NCBI RefSeq assembly: GCF_009601505.1
Contig: NZ_WITC01000032.1
Coordinates: forward strand, 62,001 to 126,000
DNA: 64,000 bases
Direction of reading: 5' to 3'
Origin: Sinorhizobium terangae
GTDB taxonomy: Bacteria > Pseudomonadota > Alphaproteobacteria > Rhizobiales > Rhizobiaceae
The notes under the pieces are model-generated. The model had not been told where the DNA came from. It was given only the letters and a program-made list of their open reading frames with translations, and did no database searches. The stretch's first letter is position 1. Each line of letters begins with the position of its first letter. Below are positions 1-7,720 of this stretch, piece after piece. The position numbers were made by a program, and so were the translations under genes.

Positions 1-495
1 CCCCTGAAGAGCGGGGGCGATCGTCGCCGGCGCGACAACGGACCCCATCGCAAACAGCGCCTGAAGGATGGGCTGCCGGGATTGCGGATAGGCGAGAAAA
101 ATGATCGCCTGGCCGCCGACGAGCAGGGTGGCGCCGGAGAAGCCTTGAATCATGCGCAGTGCAATCAGCAGGTCCAGCTGCGTCGTAAAGGCGGCAACGC
201 CGCACGCCATACCCATGGCGAGCGTCGAGGCGATAATCAGGCTCAACGGATTGATGCGGCTCACCAACCAGGGGACTGCCATGAAACCGATGAGCTTCAG
301 AGCGGTATAGCCGACATCCAGCCATGCGAACTCGTCGGGAGTGGCATATGTGTCACCGATGATGTCGCCGCGTCCGAGCGACAGGACCGTGCTCGCGATC
401 GCCTCGGTCAGCGTGGCCAGCACGATGCCCGCGATCAGAAGGGCTCCTGCCTCAGATCTTCCGCGGGCCGGTGCAACTGCGATGGCCGAGGTCAT
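1..495 (-). CDS. MFS efflux transporter, DHA2/EmrB type (C-terminal part outside window)
   Basis: Inner-membrane proton-driven drug exporter, seen only as its first 165 codons. The minus-strand frame opens with ATG at 495, which overlaps the stop of the upstream adaptor gene (ATGA), so the two are translationally coupled. The visible part has alternating hydrophobic helices, starting with a segment like LLIAGIVLATLTEAI, and loop residues typical of the 14-helix DHA2 family. The adaptor partner immediately upstream supports an EmrAB-like tripartite pump. Substrate cannot be told. The frame stays open to base 1, so the gene is cut by the window edge. Confidence 0.88.
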   Translation of the reverse strand, partial: MTSAIAVAPARGRSEAGALLIAGIVLATLTEAIASTVLSLGRGDIIGDTYATPDEFAWLDVGYTALKLIGFMAVPWLVSRINPLSLIIASTLAMGMACGVAAFTTQLDLLIALRMIQGFSGATLLVGGQAIIFLAYPQSRQPILQALFAMGSVVAPATIAPALQG

Positions 496-1526
496 GGCGC
501 GCTTCCCGTGTCGACCGCGACGCGCGCGGACAGGCCGGGCACGAGGCGGCCGGGCATCGGATTGCTGGCAAACCGGATCTTCACGGGAACACGCTGGACG
601 ACGCGAACGAAGTTGCCTGTTGCATTGTCGGCCGGGAGCAAGCTGAAGGCTGACCCGCTGCCGGGTGCAAAGCTGTCGACCACGCCTTCAAGCGCTCCGC
701 TCGGATAGCCGTCGATGGTGATGCGGACGCGCTGACCGGCCTGGATATGTTCGACCTGGGTCTCCTTGAAATTGGCCACGATCCACACATCGTTGACCGG
801 AACGATATCGAGTAGTGGGACGCCGGGCGTAACAAACCGGCCGATGCGGACCTGACGGTTGCCGATGACGCCGCCGACGGGTGCGCGGACCACGGTGCTC
901 TCGAAATCGATCTCAGCGAGATCGCGCGCGGCCCGTGCCTGGGCCACCGCAGCGACGGCCGCCTCGCGCTGGGCGGCAAGGACGGCGATGCGCTGCTGCT
1001 GCGCCTCCAGCGTTGCGGCGGCAGCCGACACGCTCGCCTCGGCTCTCGTTCGCGCCGCGTCGCTTTCATCGACATGGGCCTGACTGATGGTGTTGCTGCG
1101 GATGAGTTCGCGGCGGCGGTCATAGGCCTTGGTCGCCAGGTCCAGCTCCGCAACGGCGGAACGCCGCTGAGCCTCGGCCTGCCTGATCATGGCATGCTGG
1201 AGCTCAGTCTCCGCATCGACATTGGTGAGGTGCGCCTCGGCGGCTGCGACGTTGGCTTCTGTCTGCGCAAGGCGCGCGCGATAGTCGCGATCGTCGATGC
1301 GGAACAGAACGTCACCCGTGCGGACCGCCTGATTGTCCTTGACCTCTACCGCCGTGACATAGCCCGCGATCTTTGGGGCGAGCGAGGTGACATCCCCGCG
1401 GACATAAGCGTTATCGGTCGACGTTGCGCCGCTGGAACGGGCCCAGGCCCAGCCGGCCGCCACGACGACCACCGCCCCGAGGCACAGCGCCAAGCCGACG
1501 ACCTTTTTCTTGTTGAGTTGCGCCAC
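492..1526 (-). CDS. HlyD/EmrA-family membrane fusion protein of an efflux pump
   Basis: Periplasmic adaptor linking an inner-membrane MFS exporter to an outer-membrane channel; 344 aa. The N-terminus has one signal-anchor helix (about residues 8-30). A lipoyl-like half-motif follows (TDNAYVRGD, SLAPKIAGYV), then an alanine-rich coiled-coil hairpin (about 85-200) and the second lipoyl half (VRAPVGGVIGNRQVRIG). The GTG start at 1526 is chosen because GGAGGT lies five bases upstream. It overlaps the following MFS gene by four bases. Two 16-bp palindromes directly upstream suggest local repressor control. The family role is well established; the substrate is unknown. Confidence 0.9.
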   Translation of the reverse strand: MAQLNKKKVVGLALCLGAVVVVAAGWAWARSSGATSTDNAYVRGDVTSLAPKIAGYVTAVEVKDNQAVRTGDVLFRIDDRDYRARLAQTEANVAAAEAHLTNVDAETELQHAMIRQAEAQRRSAVAELDLATKAYDRRRELIRSNTISQAHVDESDAARTRAEASVSAAAATLEAQQQRIAVLAAQREAAVAAVAQARAARDLAEIDFESTVVRAPVGGVIGNRQVRIGRFVTPGVPLLDIVPVNDVWIVANFKETQVEHIQAGQRVRITIDGYPSGALEGVVDSFAPGSGSAFSLLPADNATGNFVRVVQRVPVKIRFASNPMPGRLVPGLSARVAVDTGSAP

Positions 1527-1536
1527 GACGACCTCC

Positions 1537-1579
1537 GGTAATGTGCGTTACCATCACATTTACGGTAATGGCTGTTACC
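1537..1579. promoter_or_regulatory. Tandem 16-bp palindromic operator upstream of the EmrAB-like operon
   Basis: Two palindromes of the form GGTAA-N6-TTACC lie at 1537-1552 and 1564-1579, 27 bp apart start to start. The first abuts the Shine-Dalgarno sequence of the adaptor gene. Paired identical dyads in front of an efflux operon are typical of TetR- or MarR-family repressor sites. No such regulator lies next to the operon inside the window, so it may be beyond the left edge. Confidence 0.7.
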
Positions 1580-1899
1580 AGTCAAGAGGCTGCATCGTCC
1601 GTTGAGATCACGGGCGTTGTTTTGCCTATGTTGGCAAGAAGCGTAATGGCTGAAGAGGTAGCCGTCGACTATACAAAGGTTGGCAAGTATTGCGCCGGGA
1701 TTCAACAGTTTAAAATCTGGGGTTGCAGCGAAACAATGCGGTTGGAAAGTCTATGGGGAGCCCTTCTTCAAGCCGCTACCGAGCTCTTCTTCGAGCAAAC
1801 CTGTAACGCTAGGAATTACCGCATGCTGCATCGATCGAAGCGAACTCGCCAAGAAGCAAGGAAAAATTCGAGCTGATGATTGCCTGTGCAGGCACGGCG
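1580..1899. other. Intergenic stretch without a supported gene
   Basis: Between the palindromic operator and the end of the histidine kinase gene. Open frames here are short, lack a convincing ribosome binding site and have no recognisable family. It presumably holds the promoter of the efflux operon. Confidence 0.5.
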
Positions 1900-3981
1900 C
1901 TAATGCCCCTGGCGATCGGGAGATTGAAGGGCGTGACCTTGATGGCCTGCCGCAAGGACGGCGGTCGCTTCCGCCGGCGCGTCGACCGGCAGCGTGAAGA
2001 TAAATCTCGCTCCGTGCGGTTCGTTATTCTCCACCCGTAACTGACCGCCGTGGGACTCGACGATCGAGCGGCAAATTGCGAGCCCCATGCCCATCCCGTG
2101 CTCTTTTGTCGTGAAGAACGGCTCGAATATCCTGTCGGGAAACGCGACGCCGGGGCCGCGGTCACTGATTTCGGTCTGGACGAGATCCCCGATCCGGCGC
2201 ACGCGTATTCCGAAAACCCTGTCGTCCGCGGAAGAATCCATCGCATCCATGCCGTTGCGGATGAGGTTGATCAGCACCTGCTGGATCTGGACGCGATCCA
2301 GCATGACGAATGGAAGGTTGCTTTCGACATCAACATCCATACGAACGCGCCGCCGCGCCGCCTCCTCGGCCATGAGATCGCGCGCTTCGGCAATGACGCT
2401 GGCGAATGTCGTGCTGGTCCTCGTCTCTCTGGAGTGCTTGAACAAGGCACGGATGTGGCTGACGACGTCCGCTGCCGAGTTGGCATCCTGGATGATACGC
2501 TCAATCCTCTTTTGCGCCCGCTCCATGTTTGGCGGGTCGGCGGTGAGCCAGCGCTGGCAGGCGTGTGAGTTTGCTACGATGGCCGCCAGCGGTTGGTTGA
2601 CCTCGTGCGCGATGGACGCGGAGAGTTCGGCAAGGCTCGCCGCCTGACTGGCGCGGGCGAGGTTCTCCTGGGCAAGCCGCAAGTCATCCCGAGCACGGAC
2701 CTGATCTTCAATATCGAGGCAGACGCCATTCCATTGTACGATCGCGCCGTCGCCATTGCGCATCGCGGCGGCTCGCATTTCAACCCATCGGTACTCGCCG
2801 TCGAAGCGACGTAGGCGATGCTTCTGCGCATAGGGTTCGCCGGTGGTCAAAGAGTGCGCGAACAGCTTTTTTACCGCGGCCAGATCGTCCGGATAAATGA
2901 TTGCGTCCAGCACGTTGGCGAGGCGTGAGCTGTCGGCGACATCCTTGTCCTCGACGTCGAAACCGACGAAGCCACGCAATTGCTGGCTGAAATATATGGG
3001 CCTACCGTCCGGCGCCGCACACCAGATAAGCGCAGGCAGGGTCTCGACGAGGTCTCGCAGCGAGCGCTCGCTTTGCCGCAATCTGAGCACCGCAAGTTGG
3101 TGTTGCCGGGATATGGCGGCGACGATGAGCGCCGATAGTGCCGAAATGGCCAGGAACAGCTGCAGCATGATCTGCCTCTGCCTCTGGGACTCGGGATCGC
3201 CGGCAAATTGGCTGACGCCGGAAATTGTGAACACCGCAGTGATCAGAGCGAGGACGATCAAGGTGACGGCGGCGCCTCTGAGCTCAAAGCGCACTGCCGC
3301 CCAAAGAAGAGGCGGCATGATGATATAGGCGAAGGGGAGATAACCACTCAAGGAAAGGGCGGCGACACCGAGAAAGATCAGCCCGAGGACACTGGCCTCG
3401 ATCCATCGCGCGGCCGAGAGCCGGGAATTTCCATGCCAGTTCTGGAATACGTCCAGCGCCAACGGCGCCACGATCAAGACCCCGGTGGCGTCTCCTATCC
3501 ACCATAGTGGCCAAGCCGCCGTGAAGGTCTGCGACAATATGCCGAACCACGCAAGTGTCGCACTTCCGACTGTCGCGCTTATGGCTGGCGCAATTCCAGC
3601 ACCCAATACGACGAATGCGAGAACTTCCTTCAAGCTCTCCAGGCGAACCGGGCGCCCGCAGACCCGGGTCACGAGCCAAGCGCCGGCCATCGCTTCAAGA
3701 GCGTTGCCCACATACATCAGGATGGACGCAGGCAGCGGGCTATGGAACCACAAGAACTGACCGATCAGTTCACCGACGCAGCCCGCCAGCACCCACCACG
3801 GCCAGCTCGGTGCGGAGGCGAGCATAAGCGTAGCCATGAAAAGCCCGCCCGGCGGCCATATTGAAATGCTTGTTCCGGGTACGATCCCGAGCACATTTGC
3901 GAATGCGCAGCCCAAGACATAGGCCGCCACAAAGAGTGCCAGATGCAAAAATCGAGGCCGCTGCAACCAGACGCTCATCAT
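1900..3981 (-). CDS. Membrane sensor histidine kinase, MASE1-PAS-HisKA-HATPase
   Basis: Sensor kinase of 693 aa. Residues 1 to about 290 form a multi-helix MASE1-type membrane sensor (SIWPPGGLFMA and WWIGDATGVLIVAPLAL are typical). A PAS domain follows at about 305-430, with RRFDGEYRWVEM and VQWNGVCLDIED. The HisKA dimerisation helix has the phosphorylated histidine at 459 in SIAHEVNQPLAA. The ATPase domain shows the N box (NLIRNGMDAM), the G1 box (SDRGPGV), the F box (FEPFFTTK) and the G2 box (GMGLAICRS). Start ATG 3981 has GGGAG upstream. Two response regulators lie downstream on the same strand and are the likely partners, separated by 382 bases. Ligand unknown. Confidence 0.9.
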   Translation of the reverse strand: MMSVWLQRPRFLHLALFVAAYVLGCAFANVLGIVPGTSISIWPPGGLFMATLMLASAPSWPWWVLAGCVGELIGQFLWFHSPLPASILMYVGNALEAMAGAWLVTRVCGRPVRLESLKEVLAFVVLGAGIAPAISATVGSATLAWFGILSQTFTAAWPLWWIGDATGVLIVAPLALDVFQNWHGNSRLSAARWIEASVLGLIFLGVAALSLSGYLPFAYIIMPPLLWAAVRFELRGAAVTLIVLALITAVFTISGVSQFAGDPESQRQRQIMLQLFLAISALSALIVAAISRQHQLAVLRLRQSERSLRDLVETLPALIWCAAPDGRPIYFSQQLRGFVGFDVEDKDVADSSRLANVLDAIIYPDDLAAVKKLFAHSLTTGEPYAQKHRLRRFDGEYRWVEMRAAAMRNGDGAIVQWNGVCLDIEDQVRARDDLRLAQENLARASQAASLAELSASIAHEVNQPLAAIVANSHACQRWLTADPPNMERAQKRIERIIQDANSAADVVSHIRALFKHSRETRTSTTFASVIAEARDLMAEEAARRRVRMDVDVESNLPFVMLDRVQIQQVLINLIRNGMDAMDSSADDRVFGIRVRRIGDLVQTEISDRGPGVAFPDRIFEPFFTTKEHGMGMGLAICRSIVESHGGQLRVENNEPHGARFIFTLPVDAPAEATAVLAAGHQGHALQSPDRQGH

Positions 3982-4364
3982 TGGTTGCTCCCACCGGACA
4001 AAACAAGGTCCCGGACTTCAGCGCTTCGTATGGCGCTCGTCCTCGATATCCGGGATGGAGAAATCGCACCCACGCCTTACCCCCCAAGGCCCGAGCCATA
4101 CCTGGAAAATTCAAGTGTCGCGCGGACACCTGTGAGAGCACTCGCTCCCACTCGCGCAACGAGGAGCCCGGTTCTGTTGAAACACGCCGATGTCAACCGA
4201 CGCAGGGAACCATCCGGTGACGTAGTTTTTGCTGTTGTGAGACGGTTCATTTGTACACCGCATGGCGAGTTTAATGCAAAGAAATCGTTGGCATGAGAGC
4301 TAACCTCTCGGCTCGATTGCCCCGGGCCGAGATCGGTGGCGCATTCCGCTCTGGCAGCTCGCGC
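3982..4364. other. Intergenic stretch without a supported gene
   Basis: Lies between the stop of the CheY-like regulator and the start of the MASE1 kinase, both on the minus strand. It should hold the kinase promoter. I see no conserved frame, hairpin or operator that I can name. Confidence 0.4.
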
Positions 4365-4742
4365 TCACGGTAGGTTCTCTTTTCCAGCCAGGGCCTCGCC
4401 GATCGCTGCGAGCAGCGCTTGCCCGTCAAAAGGCTTGCGGAAGAACCGGTTGTGCTTTGCCTCCTGCGGCTCAGGGATCTCGTGGCGGCCGGTGATCAGG
4501 ATCACCGGCAATCCCGGGCGCATCTCGCTCATCACGCGCCTCAGTTCGAAGCCGTCCATGCCGGGCATGCCGACGTCGGTGATCAGACAATCAATCTCCG
4601 GCACCGCATCGCTGTTCAAGAGGGTATGGGCCGACGAGAATGCCCGTACGGTGTGCCCCGCGGACTCAAGAAGATCCGCAAGCGAATCGAGCACGCGCCG
4701 GTCATCATCGACGACCGCCACCACGCCCTTTGAGTTGGACAT
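4365..4742 (-). CDS. Single-domain CheY-like response regulator
   Basis: Phosphorelay receiver protein of about 125 aa with no output domain. The acidic pocket (VVDDDRRVLDSL), phospho-acceptor aspartate (LITDVGMPGMDG), switch threonine (ILITGRHE) and conserved lysine (FFRKPF) are all present, so it should be phosphorylatable. The ATG at 4742 is used here. An in-frame TTG at 4760 would overlap the stop of the upstream FixJ-like gene and add six residues. It is probably cotranscribed with that gene. A role as a relay or phosphate sink between kinase and FixJ-like partner is inference. Confidence 0.83.
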   Translation of the reverse strand: MSNSKGVVAVVDDDRRVLDSLADLLESAGHTVRAFSSAHTLLNSDAVPEIDCLITDVGMPGMDGFELRRVMSEMRPGLPVILITGRHEIPEPQEAKHNRFFRKPFDGQALLAAIGEALAGKENLP

Positions 4743-4756
4743 ACGCAAGAATTTCC

Positions 4757-5383
4757 TCAACGTCTGGAACGAATGACTGGAACTTGCAATTTTTCCGCAA
4801 TTCGCACCAGATCTGCAAGTGAGCTTGCCTGCATCTTCTGCATGATTTTGCTGCGGTGCATTTCAACCGTGATCTCATCGATGTCGAGCTCGGTGGCCGC
4901 CTGTTTGTTCGGAAGACCGCTCACCACAAGCGGCAGCACCTCGCGCTCCTGTGGCGTAAGTGCCGCCAAGCGGCGTTCGAACTCGGTCAGTTCCACCCGT
5001 GCCGCTCGTTGAACGCGGTCCCGGTCGATCGCCGCCCGAACCACCGCGACCAGTTCGTCCTCACCGACCGGTTTCCTCAGAATGCCGACAACGCCGCCCC
5101 CAATCGCAAGCTCCGACGCTGAAATGTCATGCCCCGTAAGGAAGACGATTGGGGGATGAATGTCCCCGGACAGCTGCTTCTGAAACTCGAGGCCGTTGAT
5201 GCCGGGCAGCCCGACGTCGAGGATCAGGCAGGCCGGGTCATCGGGCCTCGCATAGACGACGTAATCCGCAGCGACGGCGAACGTCACGGCCCGCCATCCC
5301 AGCGACTCCAGCAGTTCACCGAGCGCCTCGCGCACCCTGGCGTCGTCGTCCACCACGAAGACCATTTCCTCGCGCCGGCTCAT
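4757..5383 (-). CDS. FixJ/NarL-type response regulator (receiver plus LuxR HTH)
   Basis: DNA-binding response regulator of 208 aa. The receiver domain occupies about residues 1-120, with VVDDDARVREAL, phospho-acceptor aspartate in LILDVGLPGING and the conserved lysine in LRKPV. The C-terminal LuxR helix-turn-helix begins at LTPQEREVLPLV and includes EITVEMHRSKIMQKM. The ATG at 5383 is chosen over an upstream extension because it starts just before the receiver fold and overlaps the preceding kinase remnant in ATGA fashion. Targets unknown. It belongs to the same FixJ-like branch as the regulators at 14358 and 39749. Confidence 0.87.
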   Translation of the reverse strand: MSRREEMVFVVDDDARVREALGELLESLGWRAVTFAVAADYVVYARPDDPACLILDVGLPGINGLEFQKQLSGDIHPPIVFLTGHDISASELAIGGGVVGILRKPVGEDELVAVVRAAIDRDRVQRAARVELTEFERRLAALTPQEREVLPLVVSGLPNKQAATELDIDEITVEMHRSKIMQKMQASSLADLVRIAEKLQVPVIRSRR

Positions 5384-5646
5384 GCTGCCTCGCCCGCCTC
5401 GTCGTCGGCCATCCAGAGGCGCCCCCCATGAGAGTCGATGGTCGAACGGCATATCGAGAGCCCCATGCCTATCTCTTGCTGCCTCGTCGCGAAATACGGC
5501 TCGAAGGCGCGCTCGGCGCCCTTGAAACTGATTCCGGCGTCGGGAACCTCCGCGCGAGTCGCGTCCGGGAGCGTATCTGGAGCGCACGCGCCGTCGACAA
5601 CTGCGTCCATCACCTCGATACCGTCGCGGATCAGATTCATCAACAC
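5380..5646 (-). pseudogene. Decayed C-terminal fragment of a histidine kinase (HATPase domain)
   Basis: An 88-codon frame that matches only the tail of a sensor kinase. It has a degenerate N box (LMNLIRDGIEVMD, with Asp where the Mg-binding Asn should be), then FEPYFATRQQEIGMGLSICRS and SHGGRLW. The HisKA domain, the phospho-histidine and a proper DRGPG G1 box are absent, so it cannot act as a kinase. It overlaps the start of the FixJ-like regulator by four bases, which suggests it is the remnant of that regulator's original partner. It resembles the tails of the kinases at 1900 and 40551. A retained nucleotide-binding role cannot be excluded. Confidence 0.7.
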
Positions 5647-5697
5647 CTCCCCGCCTGGTGGACGGCCGCCTGGAGTGTGCGGCCAGTATTAGACAAC

Positions 5698-5713
5698 CTA
5701 AACTTTCGTTTAG
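5698..5713. promoter_or_regulatory. CTAAAC-N4-GTTTAG palindrome
   Basis: A 16-bp dyad with arms CTAAAC and GTTTAG around TTTC, about 50 bases upstream of the kinase remnant and FixJ-like regulator. The same dyad occurs at 13982-13997 in front of the AhpD-like operon. Likely a transcription factor site; the factor is not identified. Confidence 0.5.
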
Positions 5714-5964
5714 TCTGAATACGAGTCTCGATGTGGTAGTTTTGCAATGAGACAGAAGGAGGATGCCCCGGCGATTTACGCGGTTGGAGTTTGGAGTACG
5801 TTGACCGCGTCTTCCTCGCTATGGGAGGCGATCGTACCATGCGCTGAACTATAGCGGACAACCAACGCCAGCACTCGAAGCGTGCGGGGTGTTAAATGTC
5901 AGGATTGGGACTTCCCGAGGGCAGAGTTGAACGTAGTATCGCATCTTGAAGTGCCGGAGACCTG
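5714..5964. other. Intergenic stretch between divergent regulator genes
   Basis: With the dyad at 5698, this non-coding interval (about 320 bases from 5647) separates the minus-strand regulator group from the plus-strand receiver gene. No further feature is recognised. Confidence 0.4.
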
Positions 5965-6459
5965 TTGCAGGTTCCGGCCTGGGCAAAATTCAGTTTTGGC
6001 CAGCACAAGTCGCAGTTCGAGGGATTAGCCTTCGAACCAAGTAGTTTCCGAAGTAGAGTTAGGTTCTTGAGTCATTCATGCACCATCGCTGTTATTGATG
6101 ACGATGACGCGCTCCGCGAGTCGATGAAGGATATGCTAGAGTCGCTGGGCTACGAAGCCATTGCTTTTTCGTCGGCGTCGGAATTCCTCGCGTTTCACCG
6201 CCAATGCCCAATTCACTGCATTGTCTCCGATGTCAAAATGCCAGGTATCGACGGCTTGCAGTTGTTGGAAATATTAAACAGCAAGGGTGTACAAACGCCG
6301 TTCATATTCATGACGGCGTTTCGTGATCAGCGGTTAACCACGGCTGCCCGGCAAGGGGGCGCTCGTGGTGTTCTATCAAAGCCCATCGACTCAGATCAAC
6401 TGGTTGCGATGCTTGAGTCGGCAGTCGGCGGCGACGACTGCGGTGAGGGCACGGACTAG
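5965..6459 (+). CDS. CheY-like single-domain response regulator
   Basis: Receiver-only protein. The fold starts near residue 40 (IAVIDDDDALRESM), has the phospho-acceptor in IVSDVKMPGIDG, the switch region FMTAF and the lysine in LSKPIDS, and ends soon after, with no output domain. The start is uncertain. TTG at 5965 has GGAGA just upstream but adds about 35 residues of unrelated sequence. TTG at 6067 would begin directly at the receiver fold but has only a weak AGG. No ATG lies in frame near either. It is transcribed away from the kinase/FixJ group. No partner can be assigned. Confidence 0.75.
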   Translation: MQVPAWAKFSFGQHKSQFEGLAFEPSSFRSRVRFLSHSCTIAVIDDDDALRESMKDMLESLGYEAIAFSSASEFLAFHRQCPIHCIVSDVKMPGIDGLQLLEILNSKGVQTPFIFMTAFRDQRLTTAARQGGARGVLSKPIDSDQLVAMLESAVGGDDCGEGTD

Positions 6460-6559
6460 CCGCTCACTTCCGGCATCAGAGCAGGGGGCGCAGACCTCCA
6501 AACAGATGACTGCACGGCGCCCGTAGCTACGCCGTTTGTCTGCGAATGACATGAAAAAT

Positions 6560-6588
6560 GGCCGCCCCTTCGAAGGTGAGGGGCGGCC
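6560..6588. terminator. Strong hairpin downstream of the receiver gene
   Basis: GGCCGCCCCT at 6560-6569 pairs perfectly with AGGGGCGGCC at 6579-6588 around a nine-base loop. It lies 100 bases past the stop of the plus-strand receiver gene. No clear T tract follows, so termination is likely but not certain. Confidence 0.5.
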
Positions 6589-6820
6589 AAGCCGGCTGCA
6601 CCGCGGCGGGGGAGGGGGAAGGACTTGCCGCCCTAGGACGGGGAGGGGGACCCATCCTTGTGGTCAACCGGTGCATGCCACGTTGCTAGAGTACGTAGAA
6701 ATGCATGCGTGCGTAACTAGACGTTGGTATGGAATCCCGAGAGCGACACTCGCCACCATCCCGTGAATGTCTATTTCCGGGTGGCAACGGGCTTCCGGTT
6801 ATTCGTCGCACCGACGACGC

Positions 6821-6839
6821 GGCCCGCAATATGCGGGCC
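6821..6839. repeat. Small GC-rich hairpin
   Basis: GGCCCGC and GCGGGCC arms around a five-base AT loop, in a gene-free interval. Possibly part of a larger intergenic repeat or a transcription end. Function unknown. Confidence 0.35.
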
Positions 6840-6930
6840 AACTTCACTTTCTGCATCACGCGGGTCATACTAATCGTGAAGACCTACTGCATGTTTCCTG
6901 AAATCCTACTCGATTCAAGGACGGAAATTG

Positions 6931-6988
6931 GCAGCAATTCAAGGTGCTAGCGTCCTTTGCGCGCCTGATGAGACGCGCGGCGCTGCAG
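6931..6988. repeat. Interspersed palindromic intergenic repeat (Sinorhizobium type), copy 1
   Basis: Begins GCAGCAATTCAAGGTGCTA and continues into a GC-rich dyad ending CGCGCGGCGCTGCAG. The leading 19 bases match the second copy at 29883-29901 at all but one position. From memory this block resembles a repeat scattered between genes in Sinorhizobium genomes. It ends just before the DHFR-like gene and argues against the longer start of that gene, which would lie inside it. Confidence 0.6.
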
Positions 6989-7006
6989 GGGTGGAGATTT
7001 GGGAGC

Positions 7007-7537
7007 ATGGCGAAGCTTGTCTTCGGAATGAACCTGTCCCTAGACGGTTACGTCGACCACCAGGAATTTGCGCCTGGCCCCGCCCTCTTTCGTCACTGGA
7101 TAGAGCACGTGCGCGACCTGACCGGCAGTGTGTACGGTCGCCGCATGTACGAGATCATGCGTTATTGGGATGAAGACCGTCCTGAGTGGAGTGAGGAGGA
7201 ACACGAGTTCGCGGCGGCGTGGCGGCGCCAACCGAAGTGGGTCGTGTCGCGCTCCTTGAAGTCGGTCGGCCCCAACGCCACACTTGTCGAGGATGACGTC
7301 GAGGCGGCGGTCCGTGCGCTAAAGGCTCGGCTCGTTGGAGAGATTGCAGTTTCTGGACCAAATCTGGCACGAAGCCTGACCGATCTTGGTCTTATTGATG
7401 AGTATCGACTCTACTTCCACCCCGTCGTGCTTGGTCGCGGTACGCCATACTTTGCCGCCCCACGGCCGCCGCTCCGCCTTGTTTCCAGCGATCGCGTTGG
7501 CGAGGACACGGTTCGGCTGATATACGTCCCGGCTTAG
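7007..7537 (+). CDS. Dihydrofolate reductase / RibD C-terminal-domain family protein
   Basis: Protein of 176 aa with the RibD-C/DHFR-like NADPH-binding fold. It opens with KLVFGMNLSLDGYVD, the usual N-terminal signature. The core contains VYGRRMYEIM and the glycine-rich EIAVSGPNLARSLTDLGL, and the end has EYRLYFHPVVLGRGTPYF. ATG 7007 is preferred because GGAGA lies nine bases upstream and longer starts fall inside an intergenic repeat. Members of this group are often reductases of unknown substrate; true folate reduction is not implied. It stands alone, convergent with hmp. Confidence 0.85.
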   Translation: MAKLVFGMNLSLDGYVDHQEFAPGPALFRHWIEHVRDLTGSVYGRRMYEIMRYWDEDRPEWSEEEHEFAAAWRRQPKWVVSRSLKSVGPNATLVEDDVEAAVRALKARLVGEIAVSGPNLARSLTDLGLIDEYRLYFHPVVLGRGTPYFAAPRPPLRLVSSDRVGEDTVRLIYVPA

Positions 7538-7689
7538 TCGCGCTGCTCGCCCGATGCACTACGCCGATGCGTCAGGTCCGCCTTTGGGCGGAAGCCGCCC
7601 TTCGCGACCCATCGGCGGCGCCCCTTTTTGGGGTATGCGGTCCAGGAGTCTTTATGGGCATGGATTTGAACCTTCACAGCACGACGGAA

Positions 7690-7715
7690 CCGCCGGGGCC
7701 GTGAGGCCCCGGCGG
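7690..7715. terminator. Hairpin between the DHFR-like gene and hmp
   Basis: An 11-bp perfect GC stem (7690-7700 with 7705-7715, loop GTGA) six bases past the stop of hmp on the minus strand. It probably terminates the haemoglobin operon, although no strong T run follows. Confidence 0.6.
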
Positions 7716-7720
7716 AGCTG

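Larger units (their letters stand above)
6460..6930. other. Intergenic stretch with hairpins, no supported gene
   Basis: Nearly 500 bases holding two perfect hairpins (6560-6588 and 6821-6839) and ending in a Sinorhizobium-type interspersed repeat. Short open frames here run through these palindromes and look non-coding. Confidence 0.5.

Noticed and set aside
1541..1876. 111-codon frame upstream of the efflux operon
   Set aside because: It runs through both operator palindromes and has no ribosome binding site or family.
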